Positions 51,401 to 61,648 are shown, counted from the stretch's first letter. The stretch is 64,000 bases of DNA from M2408 sp040386975 (GCA_040386975.1 JAZKEO010000012.1:1-64000), one strand, 5' to 3'. The notes: generated from the sequence alone by a model not told the origin. Made by a program: numbers and translations.

Positions 51401-53782
51401 TTATTTCTTTAAAACCTTGAATTGTTCACTTTGAATTGTATTAAAAACAGTTAAAATATACAAACCGTTTTTGATTTCACTTAAATTAATTGTGTTCTCA
51501 GTTGGACTTTTAAATCGACCTTTTAAAATAGTTTTTCCAGTTAAATCACTTAACTCAAAATTCATATTATCCATTTTTTTATCTGAAATAACAAATAAAG
51601 TATTTTCTGTAGGATTTGGATAAATTTGAATGTCTTTTTGTGATAATTCAAGCTCATCACTATTCAAAACTTCATTTATTCCGCGATTAATTACGTGAGA
51701 TGTATTATTTGTAATCACAGCTTCATTGAAATCAAAATAAATATCTGCTTCATTATTAATTATTGTAAAGTCCGGTAGATTTGGTTTTTGCTTAACAGAA
51801 AACTGAATAAAACCATGACTACCAGCTTCATTTGTTGTACTATCAACCAATAAGATATTGTCAAAACGCCATTCTAAAATACGTTGACCATAAATTTTAA
51901 ATGAATAATTATGGCTTGCATTAGCAGTTACAACTTGACTAATATCTAAATCTGTATCCAAGGTATCACGAATAACAACTGTAAATGCTGTATCTGTTCC
52001 AGTATTCTGAAAACGAACAATATACTCTAATTCTTGATTTGGTAAAATGTAATTATTTTCAGTCAATCCACTTGGAAAGCCGCGTTTATCATTTGGATCA
52101 TACGAACCATTTGTAACTGAACAAAAAATATCAACTACTGGATCTGCATCATCAACAGGGAAATCAGTTATAATCCCCGGTGTCCATGTACCACTTCCAC
52201 AATTTTCAACATGTGCATTTGGATGAGAATTTCCTGGATGTAAAGGATGTTGATCTGCTTGTAAAATCCAGGTTTGTCCGGTACCTGCATAAGCATAAGT
52301 TATAACTTCTCCACCAACTAATTTTATTGAATCAAGTACAATTAGTTCCCCATCAATATAAACCCGAACTGGAGCATAACAATCCATATCTCCTTCTCCA
52401 AATTGTCCATGATTAGTTATTGTGAAATAAATAGAATCATTTTCACACCAACCATCAACTACCAAACTTGATTTATCCCAAGGTAAAGTACATGGAGAAA
52501 CTTCACCTGTTGGTGTTGAAGGGATTGAATCTAACACACATGATTCAACAGGGTATAATTTTGCTTCGTGACAAAGTGTTTGCAATAAAACTGCATCACA
52601 ACTTAGCGTTACATATAAAGTAAAGTTTACAGATTCATTAGGACTTAAAGTATCCAAATTGAATTTGAATAAATTATCTCCCAAATCAATATAAGAAATA
52701 CTTGCACTATCCAGCGTGAATAAAGGATCTAAAGTGATTTCCGCATAAGCATCATTTAAATCGGAACTCGCTTGGAAACTATTTGATGCTTGGACATAAA
52801 TTTCCTGCTCACTAAAACAACGTCTAAGAATGTTAGAGTAAATAGAAATGTTTGGACTTGAACAAGATACATCTGATTTCAAAGAAAAACTTGGTACAGT
52901 TAAAGATGCATTTATATCAATTACTGAAAAATTTGAAGTCAAGGAACAATCACTTGACCAATTTGCATCAGAATTTATTAAAGTCGCTGTATAATTTCCT
53001 AAAGGTAAATTTATGTGCCAAATTCCTGCTTCATTTGTTTGAGCGATAAAATTCCCTGGTTGAATTTCAATCAATCTTCCAGCTAAATCTAATTCATTAT
53101 TTTCTTGTAAACAGTTCCCATTTAAGTCATTAAAAACTTTACCTATTACACCAGGTGCCTCAAATGTTATTTTAATTTCTGGCCATTTACTTGGATCTGA
53201 ATTATCGCTAGAACAAAAACCTAAACGTCTGTAATATTGCTCATTTTGTAATTTCCAATAAAATCCAAAACCTTCTGTTGGATTTTGAAGCATATCATTT
53301 ACCAGTTGAGTAACATCTATTTCAAAATCTTGATTAATGGAATCCGTAGCTGGTAAGGCAACGCGATTTAAATCAGTATAAAGTGGTGCTGATTGATTGT
53401 TCATTGTAGATTCATTCCAAGGTTGAGTTATTCTATGGAGCCAAGATTCGTTACTTCCAGATAAAGTTGAGTGAAATTCTTGACTTCCTCCATCGCCATT
53501 AAAAGCAAAAAACTTTATTGAAGCACTAGAAACTACTGCATCTTGTGGTAAGAGTGACCAATCGAAATCAATAACAGTATGAACAGTACTTGCTTCTCCA
53601 CTCCATGTCCATGCAGAAGCACCAATCAAGCCTAAGGTTTCAAGAGTAATTCCATCATAAATTGAAGCAAAAGCTATTTCAGAATCTTTACCTTTCTGAG
53701 GTCCAGGTTTTAACTTGTATGTAACTTGAGTGTTTATTACATTAAAACAGAATAGAGTAGTTAAGAATATTAGATTTTTCAT
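51401..53782 (-). CDS. Large secreted protein with DNRLRE-like, SdrD-B-like and conserved repeat domains and T9SS type A sorting domain
   Basis: 793 residues from the ATG at 53782. An upstream in-frame ATG at 53821 gives an N terminus that does not look like a signal peptide. The signal is MKNLIFLTTLFCFNVINTQ. A DNRLRE-type beta domain follows (residues about 25-200), then SdrD-B-like GKVFNDLNGNCLQEN, then DUF11/DUF7619-like segments (LEYIVRFQNTGTDTAFTVVI). The type IX sorting end is QIYPNPTENTLFVI plus GLYILTVFN near the C terminus. It is exported through the type IX system to the surface and may be an adhesin. Confidence 0.88.
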   Translation of the reverse strand: MKNLIFLTTLFCFNVINTQVTYKLKPGPQKGKDSEIAFASIYDGITLETLGLIGASAWTWSGEASTVHTVIDFDWSLLPQDAVVSSASIKFFAFNGDGGSQEFHSTLSGSNESWLHRITQPWNESTMNNQSAPLYTDLNRVALPATDSINQDFEIDVTQLVNDMLQNPTEGFGFYWKLQNEQYYRRLGFCSSDNSDPSKWPEIKITFEAPGVIGKVFNDLNGNCLQENNELDLAGRLIEIQPGNFIAQTNEAGIWHINLPLGNYTATLINSDANWSSDCSLTSNFSVIDINASLTVPSFSLKSDVSCSSPNISIYSNILRRCFSEQEIYVQASNSFQASSDLNDAYAEITLDPLFTLDSASISYIDLGDNLFKFNLDTLSPNESVNFTLYVTLSCDAVLLQTLCHEAKLYPVESCVLDSIPSTPTGEVSPCTLPWDKSSLVVDGWCENDSIYFTITNHGQFGEGDMDCYAPVRVYIDGELIVLDSIKLVGGEVITYAYAGTGQTWILQADQHPLHPGNSHPNAHVENCGSGTWTPGIITDFPVDDADPVVDIFCSVTNGSYDPNDKRGFPSGLTENNYILPNQELEYIVRFQNTGTDTAFTVVIRDTLDTDLDISQVVTANASHNYSFKIYGQRILEWRFDNILLVDSTTNEAGSHGFIQFSVKQKPNLPDFTIINNEADIYFDFNEAVITNNTSHVINRGINEVLNSDELELSQKDIQIYPNPTENTLFVISDKKMDNMNFELSDLTGKTILKGRFKSPTENTINLSEIKNGLYILTVFNTIQSEQFKVLKK

Positions 53783-53907
53783 AAAACAAATTTTAGCAAA
53801 ATTAGATAATACTTTAAACAAATTTAGCTAAATGAACAAAGTCTCAAATTGGATGAACATTAGTTAGCTTTGAATGAATTGAAAAGAATCAAATCTTAAT
53901 TTATAGT

Positions 53908-55071
53908 TCATTTATTTGCATACATCTTAACTTCGTCTGCAGAAATTTCATTCTCGCATAAGATTGTTAAACGTTCAACAACATTTCGCAATTCACGAAT
54001 ATTTCCTGTCCAATCGATTTTTTTTAGCTCAATTAAAGCTTGAGGAAGAAATGTTTTACGTGAAATTCCTTGCTCGGCACAAACCATAGTCAAAAAATGC
54101 TCTGCCAAAAGTGGAATATCTTCTTGTCTTTCGTTTAAAGAAGGAACATGAAGTGGAATTACGGCCAAACGATGATACAAATCTTCTCTAAAACGACCTT
54201 CTTCAATTTCTTTTTTTAAATCTTTGTTTGTCGCAGCAACAATTCTACAATCTACTTTTATATCGCGCTCACCACCAACACGTTGAATCACATTTTCCTG
54301 TAAAGCACGCAAAACTTTTGCTTGAGCTGAAGAACTCATATCCCCTATTTCATCTAAAAATAAGGTTCCACCTGAAGCCAATTCAAATTTTCCTTTTTTA
54401 TCTTTTACAGCTGAAGTAAAAGCACCTTTTTCGTGTCCAAACAACTCACTTTCAATTAATTCTGATGGAATAGCGGCACAATTAACCTCAATAAATTGCA
54501 TTTTTCGTCGGTTGGAATTATCGTGGAGAGAACGAGCAACCAATTCTTTACCTGTTCCATTTCCTCCTGTAATCAATACCCGAGCATCTGATGGAGCAAC
54601 TTTCTCAATCATTTCCTTGATTTTGATAATTCCTTGTGTTTCACCAATAATGGATGAGCCTTTGAATTTTCTGACTGTTGTTTTCAGTACATTTTTTTCT
54701 TCTACTAATTGAACACGTTCTTTTGCGTTGCGAATTGTAACCAAAATACGATTTAAATCCAAAGGTTTTTCAATAAAATCAAATGCACCTTTTTTTATCG
54801 ATTCAACAGCTGTTTCGATATTTCCATGTCCACTAATCATGATGATTGGCGCTTCATTTTTAGCTAAAATAGCACCTTCCAATACTTCCATACCATCCAT
54901 TTCAGGCATTTTAATATCACAAAAAATCAAATCGAAAGCGGTATTTTTAATTTTATCCAATCCTTCTTTTCCATTTTCTGCCTCATGTACTTCGTAATCT
55001 TCAAATTCAAGAATTTCTCTTAAAGCTCTTCTGATACTACGTTCATCATCTATGATTAAAATTTTACTCAT
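53908..55071 (-). CDS. NtrC-like sigma-54-dependent response regulator without DNA-binding domain
   Basis: 387 residues. Receiver domain: acidic pocket DDER, phospho-acceptor Asp in LIFCDIKMPEMDGM, Thr/Ser switch MISGHGN, and Lys in FIEKPLD. The AAA+ domain has Walker A GGNGTGKE, the loop EKGAFTSAV (classic GAFTGA with Gly replaced by Ser), Walker B GGTLFLDEIGDM, and an arginine finger region. The C-terminal Fis-type HTH seen in NtrC is absent; the protein ends soon after the AAA+ lid (NVVERLTILCENEISADEV). No sensor kinase gene adjoins it. Confidence 0.92.
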   Translation of the reverse strand: MSKILIIDDERSIRRALREILEFEDYEVHEAENGKEGLDKIKNTAFDLIFCDIKMPEMDGMEVLEGAILAKNEAPIIMISGHGNIETAVESIKKGAFDFIEKPLDLNRILVTIRNAKERVQLVEEKNVLKTTVRKFKGSSIIGETQGIIKIKEMIEKVAPSDARVLITGGNGTGKELVARSLHDNSNRRKMQFIEVNCAAIPSELIESELFGHEKGAFTSAVKDKKGKFELASGGTLFLDEIGDMSSSAQAKVLRALQENVIQRVGGERDIKVDCRIVAATNKDLKKEIEEGRFREDLYHRLAVIPLHVPSLNERQEDIPLLAEHFLTMVCAEQGISRKTFLPQALIELKKIDWTGNIRELRNVVERLTILCENEISADEVKMYANK

Positions 55072-55262
55072 CTGTTTTTATTTAAAATTGAAAAGATAAA
55101 AATCTCCTTCTACAAGTTCAAAGATATAAAATTGAACGGTAAAAAAAACCGATGATTGGCTTAGAAGTGCTTTTTAACTAAATTTTAATTCAACATGTCG
55201 AGTTTTAAGACTATTCTTTTGAAAGTTGTTTAATTATCCTCAAATTTGTAAAAAAAGATGAT

Positions 55263-56045
55263 ATGAAACGTTTTCATGCACTTGAATGGGAAGATTTAAG
55301 CTGGTTTCCAAGTTCTTGGAGGGATTTCGGAACAGATTATTTGAGTTTTGTGGCTCGGAAATTTGATATTTACAAAGTCATTTTACCAGTGCTTGAAAAA
55401 GGCTTAAAAGCGAGTAAAAATGAAAAATGGATTGATTGTGCCTCAGGTGGAGGGAGTGCTATTTTAACTTTGATCGAACCATTAAAAGAAAAATTTCCCA
55501 ATTTAAAAGTTAAATTATCTGACTTTTATCCAAATATAAAGACTTTTCAGAGAATCAAAGAAGAAAGTCAGCATGAAATAGATTTTGAAATTAACTCCAT
55601 TGATGCGACAAATATTCCTGAATTACATCAAGGGAAATTCAGAACAATGTTTGCTTCTTTTCATCATTTCAGACCTAAACAAGCATTGGCAATTTTACAA
55701 AATGCGGTAGATACAAATTCTCCAATAGCCATTTTTGAACCAGTTGGAAGAAATTTTTTCAGTTTCTTTTCAATGCTTTTTGTGATTTTGAATGTTTTGA
55801 TTTTCACTCCATTTATTCGACCATTTCGCTTAAGCGTTTTACCATTTATTTACATAATTCCACTAATCCCATTATATATTCTGTGGGACGGTCTTGCATC
55901 CATTTTCAGGAATTATTCTGTAAAAGAAATGGAAGATTTGGTTTCAAACCTTTCAAACAAAGAAAAATTTGTTTGGGAAATTGGAGTGAAAAAAAATAAA
56001 GGAATTCCAACTTACTTTTTACTTGGAATCCCTAAAAAAATCTAG
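55263..56045 (+). CDS. SAM-methyltransferase-like membrane-associated protein
   Basis: 260 residues, class I methyltransferase fold: KWIDCASGGGSAILTLIEPL (motif I variant), VKLSDFYPNI, and MFASFHHFRPKQALAIL. Residues about 160-200 are strongly hydrophobic (FFSMLFVILNVLIFTPFI, LPFIYIIPLIPLYILW), so it may dip into the membrane. The substrate is unknown. Its 3' end overlaps dapD by 4 bases on the opposite strand. Confidence 0.75.
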   Translation: MKRFHALEWEDLSWFPSSWRDFGTDYLSFVARKFDIYKVILPVLEKGLKASKNEKWIDCASGGGSAILTLIEPLKEKFPNLKVKLSDFYPNIKTFQRIKEESQHEIDFEINSIDATNIPELHQGKFRTMFASFHHFRPKQALAILQNAVDTNSPIAIFEPVGRNFFSFFSMLFVILNVLIFTPFIRPFRLSVLPFIYIIPLIPLYILWDGLASIFRNYSVKEMEDLVSNLSNKEKFVWEIGVKKNKGIPTYFLLGIPKKI

Positions 56046-56851
56046 ACAGCAACATTGTGTTCCCTCAAAGCATCGTTTAAGGATGTTTTTAAATCAGTAC
56101 TTGCTTTTCGCTGACCAATAATTAAAGCACAAGGAACTTGAAATTCTCCTGCTGGGAATTTTTTCGTATAAGAACCTGGTATAACAACACTTCGTTCAGG
56201 AACATAACCTTTGATTTCTTTTGGTTCGCTTCCCGTTACATCAATTATTTTAGTTGATTTCGTTAAAACAACATTTGCACCCAAAACAGCTTCTTTTCCT
56301 ACGCGAACGCCTTCCACGACAATACATCGTGAACCAATAAATGCTCCATCCTCGATAATTACAGGTGCAGCTTGCAAAGGTTCCAGAACACCGCCAATAC
56401 CAACACCACCACTCAAATGTACATTTTTACCGATTTGAGCACACGAGCCAACTGTTGCCCACGTGTCAACCATCGTTCCTGAATCTACATAAGCACCAAT
56501 ATTGACATAAGAAGGCATCAAAATTACTCCCGAAGCGATGAAAGCTCCATAACGTGCAACTGCTGGAGGAACAACGCGGACTCCCAATTCTTTGTAATTT
56601 GTTTTCAAAGCCATTTTATCGTGAAATTCGAAAATCCCCAATTCGATGGTTTCCATTTGACGAATAGGGAAATACATCACAACTGCCTTTTTTACCCATT
56701 CGTTTACAGTCCATTCACCTGATTCATTTGGTTCAGCAACACGAATAATTCCCTTATCAATTTCTTCAATGACGTGATTTATCGCTTGAATTGTGCTTGC
56801 TTCTTTTAATAATTCACGGTTTTCCCATGCTTTTTCTATAATTGATCTCAT
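56042..56851 (-). CDS. dapD: 2,3,4,5-tetrahydropyridine-2,6-dicarboxylate N-succinyltransferase
   Basis: 269 residues, full length. It succinylates tetrahydrodipicolinate in lysine and diaminopimelate synthesis. The hexapeptide beta helix is clear (MPSYVNIGAYVDSGTMVDTWATVGSCAQIGKNVHLSGGVGIGGVLEPLQ), with the family end PERSVVIPGSYTKKFPAGEF. It starts 2 bases before the stop of the next gene on the same strand, so it is probably transcribed with that secreted protein. It is essential for peptidoglycan. Confidence 0.96.
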   Translation of the reverse strand: MRSIIEKAWENRELLKEASTIQAINHVIEEIDKGIIRVAEPNESGEWTVNEWVKKAVVMYFPIRQMETIELGIFEFHDKMALKTNYKELGVRVVPPAVARYGAFIASGVILMPSYVNIGAYVDSGTMVDTWATVGSCAQIGKNVHLSGGVGIGGVLEPLQAAPVIIEDGAFIGSRCIVVEGVRVGKEAVLGANVVLTKSTKIIDVTGSEPKEIKGYVPERSVVIPGSYTKKFPAGEFQVPCALIIGQRKASTDLKTSLNDALREHNVAV

Positions 56852-56853
56852 TT

Positions 56854-58224
56854 TTATGGAATAATAATTAATTTTTGAATAGTTTGCTTTTTTTCGTCAA
56901 GAAGAAAATAATTCCCAATTGCTAATGTTGAAATTTCACTTGCTTGAATCTGATTTCCAAGTGGTGAATAAATCATATAATTTTTTAAATCAAGGTTTGA
57001 ATTTTGACTTTTTGAAATACATATTGATTCTAATTTTTTCTCATTTTTAAGTTCATTTATTCCAACTGATTCACTCAATTTCACATAAGTTAATTTCGAG
57101 GCATCAGCATAAACAACATGAAATGTTCCGTTTCTAAAAATAATATCTGGCTTAGATTGAGCCCCAGTAATATTTGATAAATTTATTCTTGAACTTTGAT
57201 TTATTCCATTAATTCCCGAATAGGAATGATTGAAATAAACATCAACTCCCGAACCGTTACCTTCAAAAACAACACCAATCGTATCATTATTCAACGAAAT
57301 CTGAGGGTAATTTGGATTGTTTACTCCTTCAGAAATTGAAATTGTTGCTAAAGAAGAATTTTGATTTACATCAAACGCATTCATAAATACTCCAGGAACT
57401 GAACTTAAAGAAGATTTAAAAACAGTATGTAAAATATTTGCCGAATTGATTCTAGAATCAGGACCACTACTCGGACAAGCTTGTAAAAACCATTGATTGT
57501 CGTCAATTTCAGCAATTTGCGTAAAGGTAGTACCTCTGTCAAATGAAACGACACCTTTAATATCACGAATATTGGAAGCATTATTCCTAAAAATAATCAT
57601 CACAAAATCTTTGTTAACAGTAATTTCTGGAGGACAGCAATCACAGGCTTCATCTCCAAGTAATTCACCAGCTAAAATAGGATTTTCAAATGTTAAACCT
57701 CCGTCAAATGAACGCGACAAAACGTACTGAGGATTCATTCCCATTGCATCATGTTGCATGAAAGTGGTGTAAATCGTATCATTTAATACAGCAATGTCTG
57801 GATATTGAGCATAACCTTCAGACAAATGGTCAATTCTCATGGTGTCAGAAAATGTATTTCCGTTATCAGTCGATTTAACAAGGTAAATTTTACCAGTTTC
57901 ATAACCCTCAGCTTTAAAAACAACATACACATTTGAATTTTCAATCGCTAAATCTGGTCCGCTCCAATTATACGTTTGAACTCCTAATCCATCAGGATTT
58001 AATTTTAAAGGGCTCAAAAATTGATCATTTTGAAATCTTGAAATGTAAATACTATTTGTGCTAAATTTTGTCCATGTAATCAATGGAATTCCATTATTTG
58101 TCAAATCAATTTGAGGATGAGAGTTTCCAAAAGTATCTGAAACCGTTAAGGAGTTACTTATTGATAACTGGGCGTTTAATAAACTTATAAGGGAACAAAA
58201 AACGATTATTATACTTGTTTTCAT
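56854..58224 (-). CDS. Secreted protein with BNR/sialidase-like repeats and T9SS-type C terminus
   Basis: 456 residues from the ATG at 58224 (MKTSIIIVFCSLISLLNA signal peptide). An in-frame ATG three codons upstream gives an HL extension. Aspartate-box style repeats are visible (TDNGNTFSD, SFDGGLTFENP, SFDRGTTFTQI), the marks of a six-bladed sialidase-like propeller. The last 70 residues resemble a type A sorting region (NYMIYSPLGNQIQASEIS, GNYFLLDEKKQTIQKLIII). No catalytic sialidase arginines can be assigned from this view. It is exported. Confidence 0.85.
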   Translation of the reverse strand: MKTSIIIVFCSLISLLNAQLSISNSLTVSDTFGNSHPQIDLTNNGIPLITWTKFSTNSIYISRFQNDQFLSPLKLNPDGLGVQTYNWSGPDLAIENSNVYVVFKAEGYETGKIYLVKSTDNGNTFSDTMRIDHLSEGYAQYPDIAVLNDTIYTTFMQHDAMGMNPQYVLSRSFDGGLTFENPILAGELLGDEACDCCPPEITVNKDFVMIIFRNNASNIRDIKGVVSFDRGTTFTQIAEIDDNQWFLQACPSSGPDSRINSANILHTVFKSSLSSVPGVFMNAFDVNQNSSLATISISEGVNNPNYPQISLNNDTIGVVFEGNGSGVDVYFNHSYSGINGINQSSRINLSNITGAQSKPDIIFRNGTFHVVYADASKLTYVKLSESVGINELKNEKKLESICISKSQNSNLDLKNYMIYSPLGNQIQASEISTLAIGNYFLLDEKKQTIQKLIIIP

Positions 58225-58284
58225 AAGGTGCATTTCTTCAAAGTTAAAAAGTTTTTAGATTTTGACAAAAGTAAAGTGAAATTC

Positions 58285-58350
58285 TATTTTTTTCTCGCAA
58301 AGACGGTTTTTTTAAACTCATAACTCCTAACTCATAGTTCATAACTATAT
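58285..58350. repeat. Dispersed repeat copy (inverse of 39193-39302)
   Basis: The reverse complement contains GAACTATGAGTTAGGAGTTA and TTTGCGAGAAA, both found at 39193-39260. It sits between the propeller gene and the TrmH-type gene. Confidence 0.7.
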
Positions 58351-58878
58351 TTCCCTTTTCAAAAATTCCCACAAGACAACTCCAGCACATACAGAGACAT
58401 TTAAGCTGTGTTTCGTACCAAATTGAGGAATTTCAATCACATAATCGCTTTTGTTTATTCCAATTTGATTGACTCCATTCACTTCATTTCCAAAAATTAA
58501 GGCAATTTTTTTATTTGGAATTGTATCTATATTTTGTAGGAAAAGTGTTTCTTCCGTTTGTTCGATACTGGCTATTAAAATTTCTTGCTTTTTTAATTCA
58601 TCAATTAAATCTGAAAGTGATTCTCGGTATTCCCAATCGATGGTTTCTGTAGCTCCCAAAGCTGTTTTATGAATGTCTTTGTTTGGCGGAACAGCTGTAA
58701 TTCCACACAAATAAATTTTTTCAACATTAAATGCATCAGCCGTTCTAAAAAATGTTCCAATATTATTCAAACTGCGGATATCATCTAAAATGACAATCAA
58801 AGGAAACTTTTTCTGTGCTTTGAATTCTTCCTCATTCACACGATCAAGCTCCCACAATTTGAGTTTTTTGTTTTCCAT
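58345..58878 (-). CDS. TrmH/SpoU-family RNA 2'-O-methyltransferase
   Basis: 177 residues. The three knot motifs are IRSLNNIGTFFRTADAF, ALIFGNEVNGVNQIGI and IPQFGTKHSLNVSVCAGVVLWEF. It binds SAM in a trefoil knot. The short size and lack of an N-terminal substrate-binding domain make it likely to modify a tRNA, or an rRNA nucleotide, which cannot be specified. It overlaps the dispersed repeat at its end and is monocistronic. Confidence 0.92.
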   Translation of the reverse strand: MENKKLKLWELDRVNEEEFKAQKKFPLIVILDDIRSLNNIGTFFRTADAFNVEKIYLCGITAVPPNKDIHKTALGATETIDWEYRESLSDLIDELKKQEILIASIEQTEETLFLQNIDTIPNKKIALIFGNEVNGVNQIGINKSDYVIEIPQFGTKHSLNVSVCAGVVLWEFLKREI

Positions 58879-58972
58879 TTTAGAATTATTGTTGATAATA
58901 TTTGCTAACTTTTTCTTGTAAAGTTAAAGTTTGAAAGTAATTTTACACTGCAAATTTCAAAAATAAAACCAC

Positions 58973-61588
58973 TTGTCAAAAGAAAATTCAAAAAAAACTG
59001 CGGAAGAAACACCATTAATGAAGCAATGGAATGCAATCAAAGGCAAACATCCACAAGCTTTGTTGCTTTTTCGCGTTGGAGATTTTTATGAAACTTTTGG
59101 TGAAGATGCTATAAAAACGTCCAAAACAGTTGGAATTGTATTGACAAAACGTCGAAATGGCGACTCTTTTATCGAATTAGCTGGTTTTCCTCACCATTCT
59201 TTAGAGAATTATTTACCAAAATTGGTTCGCGCAGGTTTTCGTGTCGCAGTTTGCGATCAATTGGAAGATCCAAAATTGACAAAAAACATTGTTAAACGTG
59301 GAGTTACTGAACTCGTGACACCTGGAGTTTCTTTCAACGACCAAGTCTTGGATTCAAACAAAAATAATTTCTTGTGTTCGATTCATTTTGGAAAAGATGT
59401 TCATGGAATTTCCTTTTTGGACATTTCAACAGGTGAATTTTTAGTTGCACAAGGAAATTTAGAGCATATTGAAAAATTGATTCAAGGTTTTGACCCAAGT
59501 GAAATCGTTTTTCAGAAAAAACACTCAAACTTTTTCAAAGAAAGTTTTGGGGACAAATATTACACCTTTAAACTCGAAGATTGGGCTTTCAATCAAGATT
59601 TTGCTGAAGAAACACTTACTAAACATTTTGGTACGAAAAATTTAAAAGGTTTTGGTGTGGAAGATTTAACGGAAGGAATTACTTCCGCTGGAGCGATTTT
59701 ACATTATTTGTCAGAAACGCAACACGACCGTTTAGGACACATCACAGCTATTTCGCGCATTGAGGAAGATCGATTTGTGTGGCTTGACCGTTTTACGATT
59801 CGCAATTTGGAGTTGATTTCTTCTCCAAATGAAAACGCAACGACTTTAATTGATGTTATCGATTTGACAAAAACTCCTATGGGAGGACGAATGATAAAAC
59901 GTTGGATTGTTTTGCCCTTAAAGGATTTAAATCCAATTCAAGAGCGTTTGGATTCAGTTGAGTATTTTACCAAAAAGGAAGATATTTCTTACGAAGTGCT
60001 TGAGCATCTTAAAGAAATTGGAGATTTAGAACGTTTAATTTCAAAAGCTGCTGTTGGACGAGTAAATCCGAAAGAAATCAAACAATTGGAGTTGACTTTA
60101 AGACAAATTCAACCAATCAAAGCGATTTTAGCGAAAACAAAAGTCAAAGCTTTAGAAAAAATTGCGGAACGTTTAAATCCATGCGAAAAATTGATTGAAT
60201 CAATTCAAACGAATTTCGTGGAAGAACCAGCAATTCAAATTGGTAAAGGCTACATCATCGCAAAAGATGTTCACGAAGAATTGGATGAATTAAGAGAAAT
60301 TGCTTTTTCAGGAAAAGATTTTTTAGAACAAATCCAAAATCGTGAATCGGAAATTACAGGAATTCCAAGCCTAAAAGTTTCATTTAATAATGTTTACGGA
60401 TATTATTTGGAGGTTACCAATACGCACAAAGACAAAGTTCCAGAATCGTGGATTCGTAAGCAAACTCTGGTCAATGCGGAAAGATATATCACGGAAGAAT
60501 TAAAAGTTTACGAACACAAGATTTTAGGTGCTGAAGATAAAATGTATCAAATTGAAAGTCGCTTGTATCAAGAATTCGTACTTTCTTTGGCGGAATACAT
60601 TCAAATTATACAGCAAAATGCTTTTTTAATTGCACAATTAGATTGTTTGCTCTCGTTTTCTGAAGTTGCAAAAAAGAATAAGTATGTTCGCCCAGAAGTC
60701 AATAATACCTACGAAATTGACATTAAAAATGGTCGTCATCCAGTAATTGAAAAGCAATTAAAAATTGGCGAGGAATACGTTGCAAACGATGTTTACTTGG
60801 ACAATGAAACCCAACAAATCATTATGATTACGGGTCCAAACATGTCTGGTAAAAGTGCCTTGTTGCGTCAAACTGCTTTGATTTGTTTACTTGCCCAAAT
60901 GGGGTCTTTTGTTCCTGCTCAAGCGGCAAAATTAGGTTTGGTTGACAAAGTTTTTACGCGTGTTGGAGCATCAGATAATATTTCTTCTGGAGAATCAACT
61001 TTTATGGTTGAGATGAACGAAACTTCGAGTATTTTGAATAATTTATCAGAACGAAGTTTGATTTTATTGGATGAAATTGGTCGTGGAACAAGTACCTACG
61101 ATGGAATTTCAATTGCTTGGGCTATTGCTGAGTTTTTACATGAGCATCCGAAGTTTAGAGGGAAAACACTTTTTGCTACACATTATCATGAATTAAATGA
61201 TATGACTTTGCAATTTGACCGAATCAAAAACTACAACGTTTCAGTAAAAGAAACTGGAAATAAGATCTTGTTTTTGAGAAAGTTAGTTCAAGGAGGAAGC
61301 GAACATTCGTTTGGTATTCATGTAGCAAAATTGGCTGGAATGCCAACACAAGTTATCAACCGTGCCACAAAATTATTAACAAAATTGGAACAAAATCACA
61401 CTTCAAGCGACTCTAAAAAAGTGAAAGAAGTAGTGAATGAAAAAGATTTTCAAATGAGTTTTTTCCAATTAAACGACCCTGTTTTAGAGAATATTAGGGA
61501 AGAATTGGTTTCAATTGACATCAATACCTTAACTCCAGTTGAAGCTTTAATCAAATTAAACGAGATTAAAAAATTAGTTGGAGGTTGA
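58973..61588 (+). CDS. mutS: DNA mismatch repair protein MutS
   Basis: 871 residues, full length; start TTG at 58973. The mismatch-recognition domain has LFRVGDFYETFGEDAI (Phe-x-Glu motif). The ATPase domain has GPNMSGKSALLRQTALI (Walker A), LILLDEIGRGTSTYDG (Walker B and signature) and FATHYHELNDM. The C-terminal clamp end is intact. It recognises mismatches in new DNA and recruits MutL. The TTG start is at the conserved N-terminal position (KETPLMKQ-like TPLMKQWNAIK). It faces the TrmH-type gene divergently. Confidence 0.97.
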   Translation: MSKENSKKTAEETPLMKQWNAIKGKHPQALLLFRVGDFYETFGEDAIKTSKTVGIVLTKRRNGDSFIELAGFPHHSLENYLPKLVRAGFRVAVCDQLEDPKLTKNIVKRGVTELVTPGVSFNDQVLDSNKNNFLCSIHFGKDVHGISFLDISTGEFLVAQGNLEHIEKLIQGFDPSEIVFQKKHSNFFKESFGDKYYTFKLEDWAFNQDFAEETLTKHFGTKNLKGFGVEDLTEGITSAGAILHYLSETQHDRLGHITAISRIEEDRFVWLDRFTIRNLELISSPNENATTLIDVIDLTKTPMGGRMIKRWIVLPLKDLNPIQERLDSVEYFTKKEDISYEVLEHLKEIGDLERLISKAAVGRVNPKEIKQLELTLRQIQPIKAILAKTKVKALEKIAERLNPCEKLIESIQTNFVEEPAIQIGKGYIIAKDVHEELDELREIAFSGKDFLEQIQNRESEITGIPSLKVSFNNVYGYYLEVTNTHKDKVPESWIRKQTLVNAERYITEELKVYEHKILGAEDKMYQIESRLYQEFVLSLAEYIQIIQQNAFLIAQLDCLLSFSEVAKKNKYVRPEVNNTYEIDIKNGRHPVIEKQLKIGEEYVANDVYLDNETQQIIMITGPNMSGKSALLRQTALICLLAQMGSFVPAQAAKLGLVDKVFTRVGASDNISSGESTFMVEMNETSSILNNLSERSLILLDEIGRGTSTYDGISIAWAIAEFLHEHPKFRGKTLFATHYHELNDMTLQFDRIKNYNVSVKETGNKILFLRKLVQGGSEHSFGIHVAKLAGMPTQVINRATKLLTKLEQNHTSSDSKKVKEVVNEKDFQMSFFQLNDPVLENIREELVSIDINTLTPVEALIKLNEIKKLVGG

Positions 61589-61617
61589 AAATTAACTTAA
61601 TCTTAACGCTTCCATTC

Positions 61618-61648
61618 TTGAATTTGAGCCTCTAATTTTGTATCTTTG
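61618..61648 (+). promoter_or_regulatory. Promoter of the secreted type B gene
   Basis: TTG at 61618-61620, a 20-base spacer and TATCTTTG at 61641-61648 fit the consensus exactly, with a 108-base leader to the start at 61757. Confidence 0.7.
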
